A stretch of DNA of 64,000 nucleotides from Rhizobium sp. NXC24 (GCF_002944315.1 NZ_CP024314.1:434001-498000), one strand, 5' to 3'; shown: positions 27,057 to 35,892, counted from the stretch's first letter. Notes: a model not told the origin generated them from the sequence alone. Made by a program: numbers and translations.

Positions 27057-27247
27057 GTGGATCACTCCGTTGCCCCCGTCGCTCTCCGCGTTGGGGGAAG
27101 GTTCACATGGCTCAATTCTCAATGGAAATTATGCGCCTAACCGGCTCAGTTCCGCGTGGAAACCAACAGAGGTGGTCAGGGACTCCCCAGAGGAGGCGTG
27201 TCGTGGCCCGACGACAAATCGGAGGCTTTGTTCGATTGCATCGAATA

Positions 27248-27290
27248 TGGTGGTCGGGGCAGGGATTCGAACCCCGCGTCACAGCTCGAA
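27248..27290 (-). other. tRNA 3'-end-like sequence
   Basis: On the minus strand this reads GGGGTTCGAATCCC followed by TGCCCCGACCACCA, i.e. a T-arm and an acceptor end like that of tRNA-Pro, with encoded CCA. A folded tRNA cannot be completed: the distances are two bases too short and no matching 5' half is found. It may be a remnant of an integration site. Confidence 0.3.
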
Positions 27291-27299
27291 AGCTGGAAG

Positions 27300-27965
27300 C
27301 AACCTCGGATACTCGAGGGATGGGGAGAGCGCCGCGCTCCGATTACGCTTACGCCCGACTAAAGCATTAACTCCAGGGCTTTGCGATGGTTCCTAATGGG
27401 ATATCCTCCGTCACAACTTGCGAACCCTTGGGTTTGTCGGTCTCTAAACATCTCAGGTCCGTGATCCTTTCGGTGAGAAGGACCTGCAACAAAGGCTATC
27501 TAGGTTTAAGAGTAGAAGTGACCGTTTGATTGCCCAGTCTGAAAGAGGCTGGAAGATGCAATGTAATAGACGCCAACTAGCCTGCAATACCGGGTGAGCC
27601 GTCGACGGGCCTTCGAGGGGTTGGACGAACGTACATCATTTTTACTTCGCATCTGCGGTAATTATCATACAATTCAAAACGCTAAACAATCACAAAAATC
27701 AGTTGCTTGCTCGAAGTTTCTCGACTACGTTTTTTACAGAAGAGTTCATAAATACCGGTCCTTGCCGGCGATACTCAGCGGTCGTTTGGCGTCGCTTGAG
27801 GGAGGATGATGGCGTTGTTTCTCCGACTTCGTTTCTTCGCAACGGTGCAGCGAGTGCGTGATCTAGTCTCGATCCGATACCGACCTACGACGTCAATCTG
27901 ACGCGCGTAAAGCCTTTACCACTTTTCTAAGATGGTGCTCCCGTGTGGCGCGCCCGAGGTTTGTT
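27300..27965. other. Gene-free stretch
   Basis: About 665 bp without a convincing gene. The open frames have no ribosome site or family resemblance. The part from 27,640 to 27,740 is AT-richer than the surroundings. No repeat seen. Confidence 0.45.
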
Positions 27966-28160
27966 ATGCAAAAGCAAGCTGTCGTATTCAATGGTCAGGA
28001 AGTCGGGATCGCGATCCCTGTCGAAAACCGCCTCAAATTCATCGCTGTCCGCTTCAATGTCATCGATTTGGACAACAGGCTCTTTGACACGGTTACCGAA
28101 ATCCGGCGTGCCATTACAGAGCATCTCGCGTCAAGCGGTCGCGCGATCACCTCTCACTGA
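27966..28160 (+). CDS. Small hypothetical protein
   Basis: A 64-residue protein (MQKQAVVFNGQEVGIAIPVE, then NRLKFIAVRFNVIDLDNRLF) with the look of a conserved small rhizobial protein of one beta-rich domain followed by a helix (TVTEIRRAITEHLAS). GAGG lies nine bases before ATG 27966. Function unknown; no operon partner. Confidence 0.6.
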   Translation: MQKQAVVFNGQEVGIAIPVENRLKFIAVRFNVIDLDNRLFDTVTEIRRAITEHLASSGRAITSH

Positions 28161-28443
28161 GTGGCAGGACATATTCTTCAACGCCGACGGCAATTGGGAC
28201 TGCGGGGTCACTTATGAAACCCTGCAAAGCTCCCTCTTCACAACGCTGCCCGGTTGCGCCCTCGCTGACTTCGAGCGTCAGTTTGCCGACCACGTGCTCT
28301 GAAACCTTGCGTATGATCGCGGCAAACCTGCCGGAGCACTGGTGTCGTCGTGGCGTCGTCATCGATATCCCAGGCCGCTCGAAGATTTCAAACCATGCTT
28401 CGGTGTTCGCGCCGCAGTCGAGCGCCGATAGATAACTCAGGGA

Positions 28444-28893
28444 TCACCGCCGGACGATCACTCGGGTCCCCGGCTGGACCAAATCGTAAAGTTCCTCGAC
28501 GTCTTCGCGGTACATCCGAAAGCAACCACTCGAAGCATTGGTTCCGATGGAGGACGGATCGTTGGTGCCGTGGATGCCCAGCAGCCCGTCCGCCAGATAA
28601 ATCGCGCGGGTGCCAAGCGGATTGGCAGGGCCAGCCTTCACGACCGCTGGAAGCCTTGGGTTCTTCTGTCGCATGCTCGCCGTTGGCCGCCATTCGGGAT
28701 GCATTCGCTTGGATACGACCCGGGTTGATCCGTACCATTGCTTGCCTTCGCGCCCTACGGCAATGGGGTATCCCACTCGAAGGCTCTCGTCCTCGACCAC
28801 CGCATCGGCGGAAGCATTGCTCCGACCCTTGATCTCCGGAGCGTGATGTCCCCGGTCGATCCCGACACAAGTGTCGAATCTGGCACTCCACAT
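28444..28893 (-). CDS. L,D-transpeptidase (YkuD domain), N-terminus uncertain
   Basis: A YkuD-fold L,D-transpeptidase, the class that cross-links peptidoglycan or anchors proteins to it in the periplasm. The catalytic block is intact: GIHGTNDPSSIG with its His and SSGCFRMYREDVEELYDLV with the nucleophile Cys. The preceding strands (LRVGYPIAVGREGKQWYGST) also fit. However, no signal peptide is encoded in frame, and the region upstream of about 28,890 belongs to another gene fragment on the opposite strand. The start given is the nearest ATG and has no ribosome site. It is probably 5'-truncated by rearrangement. Confidence 0.65.
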   Translation of the reverse strand: MWSARFDTCVGIDRGHHAPEIKGRSNASADAVVEDESLRVGYPIAVGREGKQWYGSTRVVSKRMHPEWRPTASMRQKNPRLPAVVKAGPANPLGTRAIYLADGLLGIHGTNDPSSIGTNASSGCFRMYREDVEELYDLVQPGTRVIVRR

Positions 28894-28913
28894 CAAAGCG
28901 AAGAAACCGACCC

Positions 28914-29207
28914 ATGACTGACGTGCACGCCCATCCGGCCTCGGACCATCAAGAGCACGATCATCATCATTCTCATGACGACGATCACGAGGAAGCAATG
29001 CCCTTTCGATGGTCTCGCCTGGTCGTCGCGATAATCGTCGTCGCCATCATTCTGGTCGCGCTTGCCTCGTGCAGGTGAGATCGGGGGCCGCGACCATCAT
29101 CACCAGGTTTGGCAATCCGGCTCGCGTTCTGATCGATCCCGGTCTCGCCTTCCGGCTACCCATTCCCCTAGAGAAGACCATCGACGTCGATCTGCATCAA
29201 GATAGTG
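28914..29207 (+). pseudogene. HflC/HflK-like SPFH protein, 5' fragment with frameshift
   Basis: The start of a membrane-bound SPFH (protease-modulator) protein. A histidine- and aspartate-rich cytoplasmic tail (HQEHDHHHSHDDDHEEA) is followed by one membrane segment (RLVVAIIVVAIILVALAS). After ALASCR a frameshift near 29,076 interrupts it, and the SPFH domain continues in another frame (LVQVRSGAATIITRFGNPAR, DPGLAFRLPIPLEKTIDVDL). Similarity ends by 29,207, so most of the protein is missing. Confidence 0.72.
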
Positions 29208-29409
29208 TCACCGAGGTCGCCCGGGATGTCGGGCGACCTTTGCGAGATAGTCCTCGCAACCACGGACTTGCCGCACTCGCACTCTGTGGCGATCTATTGG
29301 GCCTGCTTGCGCATGGGATGGGGAGGACTTCGGTATCTCAACCGCTTCGCCCTGACAAAAGCGAATCCGGGGAATTGGTCCTGCGCTAGCCGGAACCGAC
29401 TGTAGAAGC

Positions 29410-30474
29410 TCATTTTGCCGTGGAAGGCGCATCCGTCATATTGAACACAGCGGCATTGTCCTGAACCTCACGCAGGCCTTTATAGGAGGGATGACGCAGG
29501 CTTCCCTCATTCGTCCAACCGCGGAACTCGATCTCGGCAATCAAGGTCGGTTGCGCGAACACCAGGCGTTTGCCTTTCAACGGCACGACCGGCGTCTTCG
29601 TCTTGAGCCTATCCAATGTTCTGCGCAGATCTTCGGCTTCCTTCCGATTGAAGCCCGTTCCGACGGATCCGACGTAGATCCAGCCGTGACCCTTCCGCCC
29701 CGCAAGCAGAAGACTTCCAAGACCCCCGCGCGTGGTGGCGGACTCCTCGTAACCGACGATCATGAAGCTTTCGCTTTGAACGCATTTTATCTTCAGCCAG
29801 TCGCCAAGGCGGCCACCGCGGTAGGGCCGATCGCGATGCTTGGCGATAATGCCCTCCAAACCAAGGTGACATGCGTAGTCCAGCAGTTCCTCGCCATCGA
29901 GCTGTAGTTCCTCCGAAAGGCGCAGGGCGCCATCGGCATTCTCCGGAATCAAACCTTCAAGCAGGTGACGCCGCAGCGAGAGCTCGGTGCGTGTCAGGTC
30001 GTGCCCATCCAGATAAAGCAGGTCAAAGGCGTATAGGATGGATTTGGTCGAGATGCGCTTGCCGCCCCGGCCGCCGAGCGATCGCTGCAGCGCCCCGAAA
30101 TCCGACCGGTCTTGTTCGTCAAGCACGACGGCCTCCCCGTCGAGAATAGCCGTTGTGATCCCGAGGCCTCTCGCCGCGGCTGCAATCGTCGGAAACCGAT
30201 GGGTCCAATCATGGCCGCCACGCGTGAGGATCCGAATACTCTTTGGTTCGATGTGGATTGCCAAGCGGTAACCGTCCAACTTAACCTCGTAAAGCCAATC
30301 TGGCCCTTGCGGCACAGTTGGCTTCAGTAGCGCCAGGCAGGGCTCCACGCGCGAAGGCATCGGATCGAAGGGCAGGCTTGGCTGATCGGGGTCGCGCCGC
30401 CGGATTGGTCGCGACTGAATTGTCGAATTCGCGTCACGTAAAAGAGGAGCGGAGGGCAGGCGCGGTCGGATCAT
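29410..30474 (-). CDS. ATP-dependent DNA ligase, LigD ligase-domain type
   Basis: A 354-residue stand-alone LigD-type ligase. The adenylated lysine is in EVKLDGYRLAIH, followed by nucleotidyltransferase motifs (ILDGEAVVLD, AFDLLYLDGHDL, GLEGIIAKH, WLKIKC) and a C-terminal OB-fold (RGGLGSLLLAGRKGHGWIYV, AEIEFRGWTNEGSLRHPS). It seals double-strand breaks recruited by Ku. It is last in a three-gene minus-strand operon, three bases after the first Ku gene. It lacks the phosphoesterase and polymerase domains of full LigD; a detached phosphoesterase fragment lies at 209-870. Confidence 0.92.
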   Translation of the reverse strand: MIRPRLPSAPLLRDANSTIQSRPIRRRDPDQPSLPFDPMPSRVEPCLALLKPTVPQGPDWLYEVKLDGYRLAIHIEPKSIRILTRGGHDWTHRFPTIAAAARGLGITTAILDGEAVVLDEQDRSDFGALQRSLGGRGGKRISTKSILYAFDLLYLDGHDLTRTELSLRRHLLEGLIPENADGALRLSEELQLDGEELLDYACHLGLEGIIAKHRDRPYRGGRLGDWLKIKCVQSESFMIVGYEESATTRGGLGSLLLAGRKGHGWIYVGSVGTGFNRKEAEDLRRTLDRLKTKTPVVPLKGKRLVFAQPTLIAEIEFRGWTNEGSLRHPSYKGLREVQDNAAVFNMTDAPSTAK

Positions 30475-30477
30475 CGC

Positions 30478-31296
30478 TCAGTGCCTGCCGGAGCGGTTTT
30501 CAGCGTCTACGGATTTGCGCAGAGCATCCATGATATTGATGACGTTGCTTGGCTCGGGTCCGGCCTTTTCCTTGCCTTTGGGCTTCGATTTGATCGGCTT
30601 CTTCATCTGCTTCTTCTTGGCCGCGATAATGTCGAGCAGCTTATCCTGGACCGGGTCGGAGGCCATTTTCGGGGTCCAGGGTCGGGTCTGTTTCTTGATC
30701 AGTTGCAGTACGAGCGGCATCATCTGACTATCGGCCGGCTCATCGTCCACCCGCTCGAAATAGTTTTCCGCATCCCGCACTTCGTCGCCGTAACGCAGCG
30801 TCCAGAGCACGATACCCTTGCCGCGCGGCTCCAGCATAACGGCGCGTTCGCGCCGCGAAATCACCAGCCTTGAAATGCCCACCATGTTCTCGGCCGCCAT
30901 GGCATCGCGAATGACCGAAAACGCTTCCAGGCCGACCGGATCGTCGGGAGAAAGATAATACGGTGTATCGAGCCAGATCCATTCTACACTGTCTTTCGGT
31001 GCAAAGACCTCGATGTCAATCGTCTTGGTGCTTTCGAGCGCGACGTTCTCCAACTCCTCGTCTTCGAGGATGACATAGTCATTTTCCCCGCGTTGATAGC
31101 CTTTGACTTCGTCCTGTTCCTTGACCTCCTTGCCGGTGACGGAATCGACATAGTGGCTGACGACGCGGTTCTGCGTCTGCCTGTTCAGCGTGTGAAAGCG
31201 GACCTTCTCGTTTTCGGAGGTGGCCGGCATCATCTGCACCGGACAGGTGACGAGCGAGAGTTTCAGATAACCTTTCCAATAAGGGCGGATCGCCAT
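30478..31296 (-). CDS. ku: Ku-family DNA end-binding protein
   Basis: A 272-residue bacterial Ku that forms a ring on broken DNA ends and recruits ligase. It opens with the family signature RPYWKGYLKLSLVTCPVQMM and contains RVVSHYVDSVTGKEV, YYLSPDDPVGLEAFSVIRDA and the central beta-barrel (RERAVMLEPRGKGIVLWTLR). A short basic tail (KKKQMKKPIKSKPKGKEKAG) may aid DNA or ligase binding. It lies between a second Ku gene (12 bp) and the ligase gene (3 bp), so two different Ku proteins, possibly a heterodimer, are co-expressed with one ligase. Confidence 0.94.
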   Translation of the reverse strand: MAIRPYWKGYLKLSLVTCPVQMMPATSENEKVRFHTLNRQTQNRVVSHYVDSVTGKEVKEQDEVKGYQRGENDYVILEDEELENVALESTKTIDIEVFAPKDSVEWIWLDTPYYLSPDDPVGLEAFSVIRDAMAAENMVGISRLVISRRERAVMLEPRGKGIVLWTLRYGDEVRDAENYFERVDDEPADSQMMPLVLQLIKKQTRPWTPKMASDPVQDKLLDIIAAKKKQMKKPIKSKPKGKEKAGPEPSNVINIMDALRKSVDAENRSGRH

Positions 31297-31308
31297 GGCA
31301 ACCTCCGA

Positions 31309-32208
31309 TTACCCGGCGCGGCGCTGCTGGTGGCCGCCGGAACTGCGCGGCTTCGATGCGGTTGCCCGTGCGGTCTTTTGCCTGCTCTTGCCGGCATTGC
31401 CATTGGCGGCCGTGCGCTTTGTCTTTGCTGGTGCGGACATGCCGGCGCTCTCACGCAGCGCCTGCAGCAGGTCGCTCGGCTTCGAAGCCGGCGGCGCCTT
31501 TTTCTTCGGCAGCGTCCGGCCCTCGGTCTTGGCCTTCACCAGTTCGGCGACGGCCGCCTCATAGCGGTCATCGAACTGCTTCGGATCGAACGCGCCCTTC
31601 TTGGTGTTGAGGATGTGCTTGGCAAGGTCCAGCATTTCGCCTTCGATCTTCAGATCGGGCATTTCGTCGAACGCCTTCTCGGACGACCGGACTTCATAAT
31701 CGAAGTTCAAGGTGGAGCAGACCAATCCTTTGCCGTGCGGGCGAATGAGAAGCGTGCGCAGGCGTCTGAAGAGGACCGTCCGGGCGATCGCCGCAACCCT
31801 GGCCTTGTTCATGCCATCGCGCAGCAGCTTGAATGCGTCGCTGCCCATCTTGTCGGCCGCCAAGTAATAGGGTTTGTCGAAATAGATGTCGTCGACGTCG
31901 TCACAGGGAATGAAAGCCTCGATCTTCAGCGTCTTGTCGCTTTCGGGAATAGCGGCGGCGACTTCTTCCGCTTCAAGGACGACATAGCGTCCGTCCTCGA
32001 TCTCGAAACCCTTGACCTGATCCTCCCGCTCGACGGGATCACCGGTTTCGCTGTCGACGAATTCACGTCGGACGCGATTGCCGGTCTTTCGGTTCAGCGT
32101 ATTGAAGGCGATCCGTTCGGAGGAGGATGCAGCCGTATAAAGCGCGACCGGAAACGCCACCTCGCCGAACTTTATGTACCCTTTCCAATTTGCCCGCGGG
32201 GCCACCAT
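31309..32208 (-). CDS. ku: Ku-family DNA end-binding protein, second paralogue
   Basis: A 299-residue Ku paralogue, first gene of the end-joining operon. It opens PRANWKGYIKFGEVAFPVAL and has the conserved FVDSETGDPV, YYLAADKMGSDAFKLLRDGM and RTLLIRPHGKGLVCSTLNF blocks. It has a long Lys/Ala/Arg-rich C-terminal tail (after about residue 255), typical of the DNA-sliding and ligase-recruiting tail of some rhizobial Ku proteins. ATG 32208 begins just before the domain; an upstream in-frame extension has no resemblance to Ku. It is clearly different in sequence from the neighbouring Ku. Confidence 0.92.
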   Translation of the reverse strand: MVAPRANWKGYIKFGEVAFPVALYTAASSSERIAFNTLNRKTGNRVRREFVDSETGDPVEREDQVKGFEIEDGRYVVLEAEEVAAAIPESDKTLKIEAFIPCDDVDDIYFDKPYYLAADKMGSDAFKLLRDGMNKARVAAIARTVLFRRLRTLLIRPHGKGLVCSTLNFDYEVRSSEKAFDEMPDLKIEGEMLDLAKHILNTKKGAFDPKQFDDRYEAAVAELVKAKTEGRTLPKKKAPPASKPSDLLQALRESAGMSAPAKTKRTAANGNAGKSRQKTARATASKPRSSGGHQQRRAG

Positions 32209-32679
32209 TTCATCGCACTCCTCCAGCAACCAATGCGAGTCAACAGAATCACTCCACTTATTGTTCCGAGTCAAAAGAATCTAACGTCAATAGCTTAGCA
32301 CCTGCCCAGCTCTCGGTTTCCGAATCCCGTTCATTCCATTGAATACGCTGCATCTTCTTGGCCGCCCTCTTGGCAAAGGAAAAATAGGTATGTTTGGTAC
32401 AGGCGCCGATTAGCGTTACATCAATGGAAGGGACCGTCTCGCCGGGGCGAGTAGGCTAAGCGGTTAGATCGACATCGGGTGGAGGGGTTTCGAAATCATT
32501 CGCGATCCTGACTTAGCTCGGAACATCTGGAGACGGCCGACGCTGGGATGCTTCCGACGAATGAGCATTGTCTGGTTAGCCACCGCTTCCCGGGCCTCCA
32601 TCGCCTTCCAGGAACTCAGGATACTGGATCATTTCGCGATCATTGCTGTCGGTCGACAGCTTCCCGTCTTTTTTCCGGT
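32209..32679. other. Gene-free stretch upstream of the Ku operon
   Basis: About 470 bp. The part next to the Ku start should hold the operon promoter. No other gene or repeat recognised; the right end runs into an AraC relic. Confidence 0.4.
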
Positions 32680-32785
32680 TTGGACATCGCTGAGGTGGCT
32701 GCAACGCTCGGCTATGCATCTCAAAGTGCATTCGGAACCGCTTTCAAGCGCATCAAAGGCTGCTCCCCGAAGGTCGCGACAAGAC
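32680..32785 (+). pseudogene. AraC-family regulator, C-terminal fragment
   Basis: About 35 codons (LDIAEVAATLGYASQSAFGT, then AFKRIKGCSPKVAT) match the second helix-turn-helix of AraC-type regulators, including the usual tail. The preceding DNA does not continue the protein in any one frame, so this is a remnant. Confidence 0.65.
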
Positions 32786-32902
32786 GACCTGCGCGCTCAG
32801 CGGGTGAACGAAATAGCGGTTCAGTCCCCAAACCCTTCCGATCTCGGTGATGTGCGAAAAACAGGTGATTCAGACACCCGGGACCCTTAGCGCATATCTC
32901 TA

Positions 32903-33544
32903 TTAAAGTGCGACTTGCGAAGCGACCGACATCAATTCCTGGGAATTAGGTGCCTTGAATGTCTGAAGCCCAGCCTCCAGAACTTCAGTGAAGCTCCAGC
33001 GCACGATGCCCTCTCGGTCTATTAGGAACTGACCGACAAGCTGCCCGTGGTCGGCAGTCATCATCTGCTCATCGGCTTCCGTAATTTGATATCCTTCCTT
33101 CTCGTTAAGAAATTCGTCCATTGCCATTACGCCCATAGGCTCGGGCAACTCGCCCGGAAGTTCGATCCTTATTGCCATGACCATGTCGAGCCCGACCTCG
33201 CGTAAGCCGAACGCTTGGTGCGAAGCCCGTGCCGGGTCGGAAGCCGCGAGAAGATCGGGTATCGGATGGTAACGGAAATAGAGCCGCGCGCGTTCGACCG
33301 GGGTGTTTACCACCGCCAGGGATTGGACGCCTTTCTCACGCAGTATCGGGCTGAGATATGCCATGGCAGCGACGTGGCGCCGGCAGAACGGGCAATGCAA
33401 GCCTCGAAACAAACCGATCAACAATGGGCTGCGGCCACGAAAATCGTCAAGTGCGATCTTCCCTTCGCGCGAGATCGCATCGAACTCAACGTTCGGGACC
33501 CGGTCGCCCGGTTGTAGCGGATGGTCGACATAAGACGGGGACAT
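32903..33544 (-). CDS. Peroxiredoxin-like AhpC/TSA-family protein
   Basis: A 213-residue thioredoxin-fold protein of the AhpC/TSA group. The active-site region reads LFRGLHCPFCRRHVAAM, a CxxC rather than the single peroxidatic Cys of classic peroxiredoxins. The family opening (LQPGDRVPNVEFDAISREGK) is present. The long insertion (RARLYFRYHPIPDLLAASDP) is typical of a subgroup annotated as peroxiredoxin-like. It may reduce peroxides or disulfides in the cytoplasm. GGAGG lies eight bases before ATG 33544. Single gene, no operon partner. Confidence 0.82.
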   Translation of the reverse strand: MSPSYVDHPLQPGDRVPNVEFDAISREGKIALDDFRGRSPLLIGLFRGLHCPFCRRHVAAMAYLSPILREKGVQSLAVVNTPVERARLYFRYHPIPDLLAASDPARASHQAFGLREVGLDMVMAIRIELPGELPEPMGVMAMDEFLNEKEGYQITEADEQMMTADHGQLVGQFLIDREGIVRWSFTEVLEAGLQTFKAPNSQELMSVASQVAL

Positions 33545-34228
33545 GGACAACCTCCTCGCTCGGGGATCAGTCGAGCAAAGGCGCCACGTCAAGTACTGTG
33601 AGGTCGAGATTGAGCGTTGCAGGCCTGACCTCTCGTCTTACCGCGCCGCCAGGATCCGATCTAAGAATGGCCTCACATGAGCCCGCGGGCAAGCGGCAAA
33701 CAGCGAATCGTCAATTGAAAAAGTCCGTTTTCTGCAGACTCTGATTTTTTTGCGGCCGCAGAGACCGACACAGAGAATTGAGCTGGGGGACCAGCGGCCC
33801 CGGCGACCACCATTCGCCCATCGACTGGGTATTCGCAAACCGCCATTGCATGCCGATACGCTGTCGCCGAAGGTGTTGCGTGGCTTGGCGACCGGTCCAC
33901 GGCCAGAGCTGGACAGGCCGAAGTCCGCACCCGAAAGCTTGCAGATCGTCGAGAACGCAGTGGTTCGCGAGCAAAACAGCGGCTGGCCCTTCTTAACCGA
34001 AGTATCTTTCATCGGGCATTAGCGGCTGTCTGAACCACAAAGCAATCAATGATGCGAGGCTTCAAGAAACTCCGACGCATCCGAACTCCAGAGCAAGCGT
34101 TGGGCCACCGGGAGGAACGTTCGGCTTTCGCTCAAAGAGCATCGGCAGAAAAGGCCATGCAACTCTATTTGTCGCAATAAGCTAAAATGCGACAGATCGA
34201 TCCACTGGGAAAAAAGTGAGACGTGTGA
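33545..34228. other. Gene-free stretch
   Basis: About 680 bp. Several overlapping open frames on both strands (33,640-34,020) but none with a ribosome site and family resemblance. Probably decayed DNA. Confidence 0.4.
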
Positions 34229-34495
34229 GGCCTCTCCTTCAGTCGTGATTATGCAAGTCTTGTCTCGCCTGATCAAAACATAGAAGAAAATGTTCAAAAA
34301 CGTTTTTTCTTCGACGGTACGACAGCGGGAGAGGCTGGATACGGCACATTCAATTTCAAGATAGACGCGCCGGAGAATCTGCCTAAAAAGGGGATTGTTC
34401 CCGTGGAGTTGAGGCTTTGGCGTTTCGAAATCGAGGACCGGGCCCCAGCCACCTTCAGTTTTGTCTTTTATCGTTTTGGCAACAAATCGATTTGA
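34229..34495 (+). pseudogene. C-terminal remnant of an unrecognised protein
   Basis: Eighty-eight sense codons between two stops, without a start codon, that read like real protein (RFFFDGTTAGEAGYGTFNFK, LPKKGIVPVELRLWRFEIED, FSFVFYRFGNKSI before the stop). The base composition is AT-richer than the surroundings, suggesting foreign origin. The family is not recognised. It ends 80 bp before a set of direct repeats that precede an ATPase gene. Confidence 0.4.
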
Positions 34496-34574
34496 GGCAA
34501 CCAGATAATCCGTAATGTTGTCATCCTAGATGCTGATGCTCTCGCCAATTATAGATTGATTTTTTGGGTTTCTG

Positions 34575-34662
34575 GTTTCAAATGGGCGCTATATAAATTT
34601 CAAATCGTCATATGTTGACTTTCAATTAGTCAATGCCATAGTTTCAAATGGTCACCGGGAGC
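34575..34662 (+). repeat. Four direct repeats with exact 22-bp period
   Basis: The 13-base core, approximately NTTTCAAATNGTC, occurs at 34,575 (GTTTCAAATGGGC), 34,597 (ATTTCAAATCGTC), 34,619 (CTTTCAATTAGTC) and 34,641 (GTTTCAAATGGTC). The starts are exactly 22 bp apart, two turns of the helix, so all copies face the same side. The array ends at the ribosome site of the ATPase gene. It looks like an iterated protein-binding site. Confidence 0.75.
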
Positions 34663-34668
34663 AAATCT

Positions 34669-35892
34669 ATGGCGATATATCCAAGGCTCGCCGAGCAGCG
34701 GATTAACGACGCGATATCAGATACACGCGTCGTATTGATCGTCGGTCCCCGACAATCCGGCAAAACGACGCTGGCCAGGAAGATGGCCAGTCCAGAGATG
34801 GAATATTACACACTCGACAATGCGACGACTCTGGAAGCAGCTCAGCGAGACCCCGTTGGTTTCGTCAGAGGAATGAACCGGGCCATCATCGACGAGATTC
34901 AGCGCGCTCCCGAGCTGCTGCTGGCAATCAAAGAAAGCGTGGATACCGACCAACGTCCGGGACGTTTCCTCCTGACGGGCTCAGCCAATCTCATGACATT
35001 GCCACGCGTGGCAGACTCACTGGCAGGACGCATGGAGGTCGTCCGATTACTGCCGCTCGCTCAAAGCGAAATCAGGGCGGCGGGCGGCAGATTCTTGCTC
35101 GATGCCTTTCGAAACGATGCAAAAGCTGGGGATTCCGTCGTCGGCGACGACTTGATGGCTGCAGTTCTGGGCGGTGGATATCCCGAGGCGTTGGGTCGCA
35201 AAACCTCGACCCGAAGACAGGACTGGTATGCGGATTATATCCAGGCAATCGTTCAGCGCGATGTTCGCGATGTGGCACAAATCGAGCAGATCACTCAAAT
35301 GCCGCGGTTGCTACGCATTCTTGCGGAGCATTCGGGTCAACTCGTGAACTACTCTGGTATCGGTGCCGCTATCGGGATGAATCACATCACAACACAAAAA
35401 TACGTTGGCATATTCGAGAGCTTATTCCTCGCTCGAACCTTGCAACCATGGTTTTCCAATAAGCTCAAACGCCTCATCAAGACACCCAAGATACATTTTC
35501 TTGATTCTGGTCTTCTTGCCTCCCTCCGAGACCTCTCCCTCGACCGGCTACGGGCAGAGAGGGGACAATATGGACCATTGCTGGAGACCTTCGTCTTCGC
35601 CGAAATTCTTAAACTCGCGAGTGGCGGGGGAGAACGCTTTGAGTTCTCACACTTTCGCGACAAGCAGCAAAATGAAGTCGATATCGTTATCGAAGACAGA
35701 AGAGGACATATTGTCGGCATCGAGATAAAGGCGGCAGCTACCGTCTCAAGCACCGATTTTTCTGGATTGCGAATTCTGGCCGAGACATCTGGAGAAAGAT
35801 TTGTTTCAGGCTTTGTCTTGTATGACCATCAAAAGGTGGTCCCCTTTGGAGAACGTCTATACGCCGTGCCTATTTCCGCATTGTGGCGTTAG
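34669..35892 (+). CDS. AAA ATPase with DUF4143 nuclease-like C-terminus
   Basis: A 407-residue protein of the AAA_14/DUF4143 family. The N-terminal ATPase has Walker A VGPRQSGKTT, Walker B RAIIDEIQ and sensor-like LLTGSANLM. A winged-helix segment follows (QLVNYSGIGAAIGMNHITTQ). The C-terminal domain has a PD-(D/E)xK-like arrangement (FRDKQQNEVDIVIED, then GIEIKAA). The role of the family is unsettled; proposals include DNA transactions and mobile-element or defence functions. ATG 34669 is preferred to 34648 because GGGAG lies eight bases before it. Four 22-bp repeats sit directly upstream and may be bound by this protein. Sequence appears intact. Confidence 0.87.
   Translation: MAIYPRLAEQRINDAISDTRVVLIVGPRQSGKTTLARKMASPEMEYYTLDNATTLEAAQRDPVGFVRGMNRAIIDEIQRAPELLLAIKESVDTDQRPGRFLLTGSANLMTLPRVADSLAGRMEVVRLLPLAQSEIRAAGGRFLLDAFRNDAKAGDSVVGDDLMAAVLGGGYPEALGRKTSTRRQDWYADYIQAIVQRDVRDVAQIEQITQMPRLLRILAEHSGQLVNYSGIGAAIGMNHITTQKYVGIFESLFLARTLQPWFSNKLKRLIKTPKIHFLDSGLLASLRDLSLDRLRAERGQYGPLLETFVFAEILKLASGGGERFEFSHFRDKQQNEVDIVIEDRRGHIVGIEIKAAATVSSTDFSGLRILAETSGERFVSGFVLYDHQKVVPFGERLYAVPISALWR

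Noticed and set aside
29215..29238. Hairpin GGTCGCCC/GGGCGACC as a terminator
   Set aside because: It lies just after the decayed SPFH fragment with only two or three T bases following and no clear transcript to end.
33638..34012. A 124-codon minus-strand frame
   Set aside because: Three other frames are open over the same stretch, with no ribosome site or recognisable domain.
34575..34662. CRISPR array
   Set aside because: The repeat core is only about 13 bp with 9-bp intervals at a 22-bp period, too short for CRISPR, and there are no cas genes in the window.
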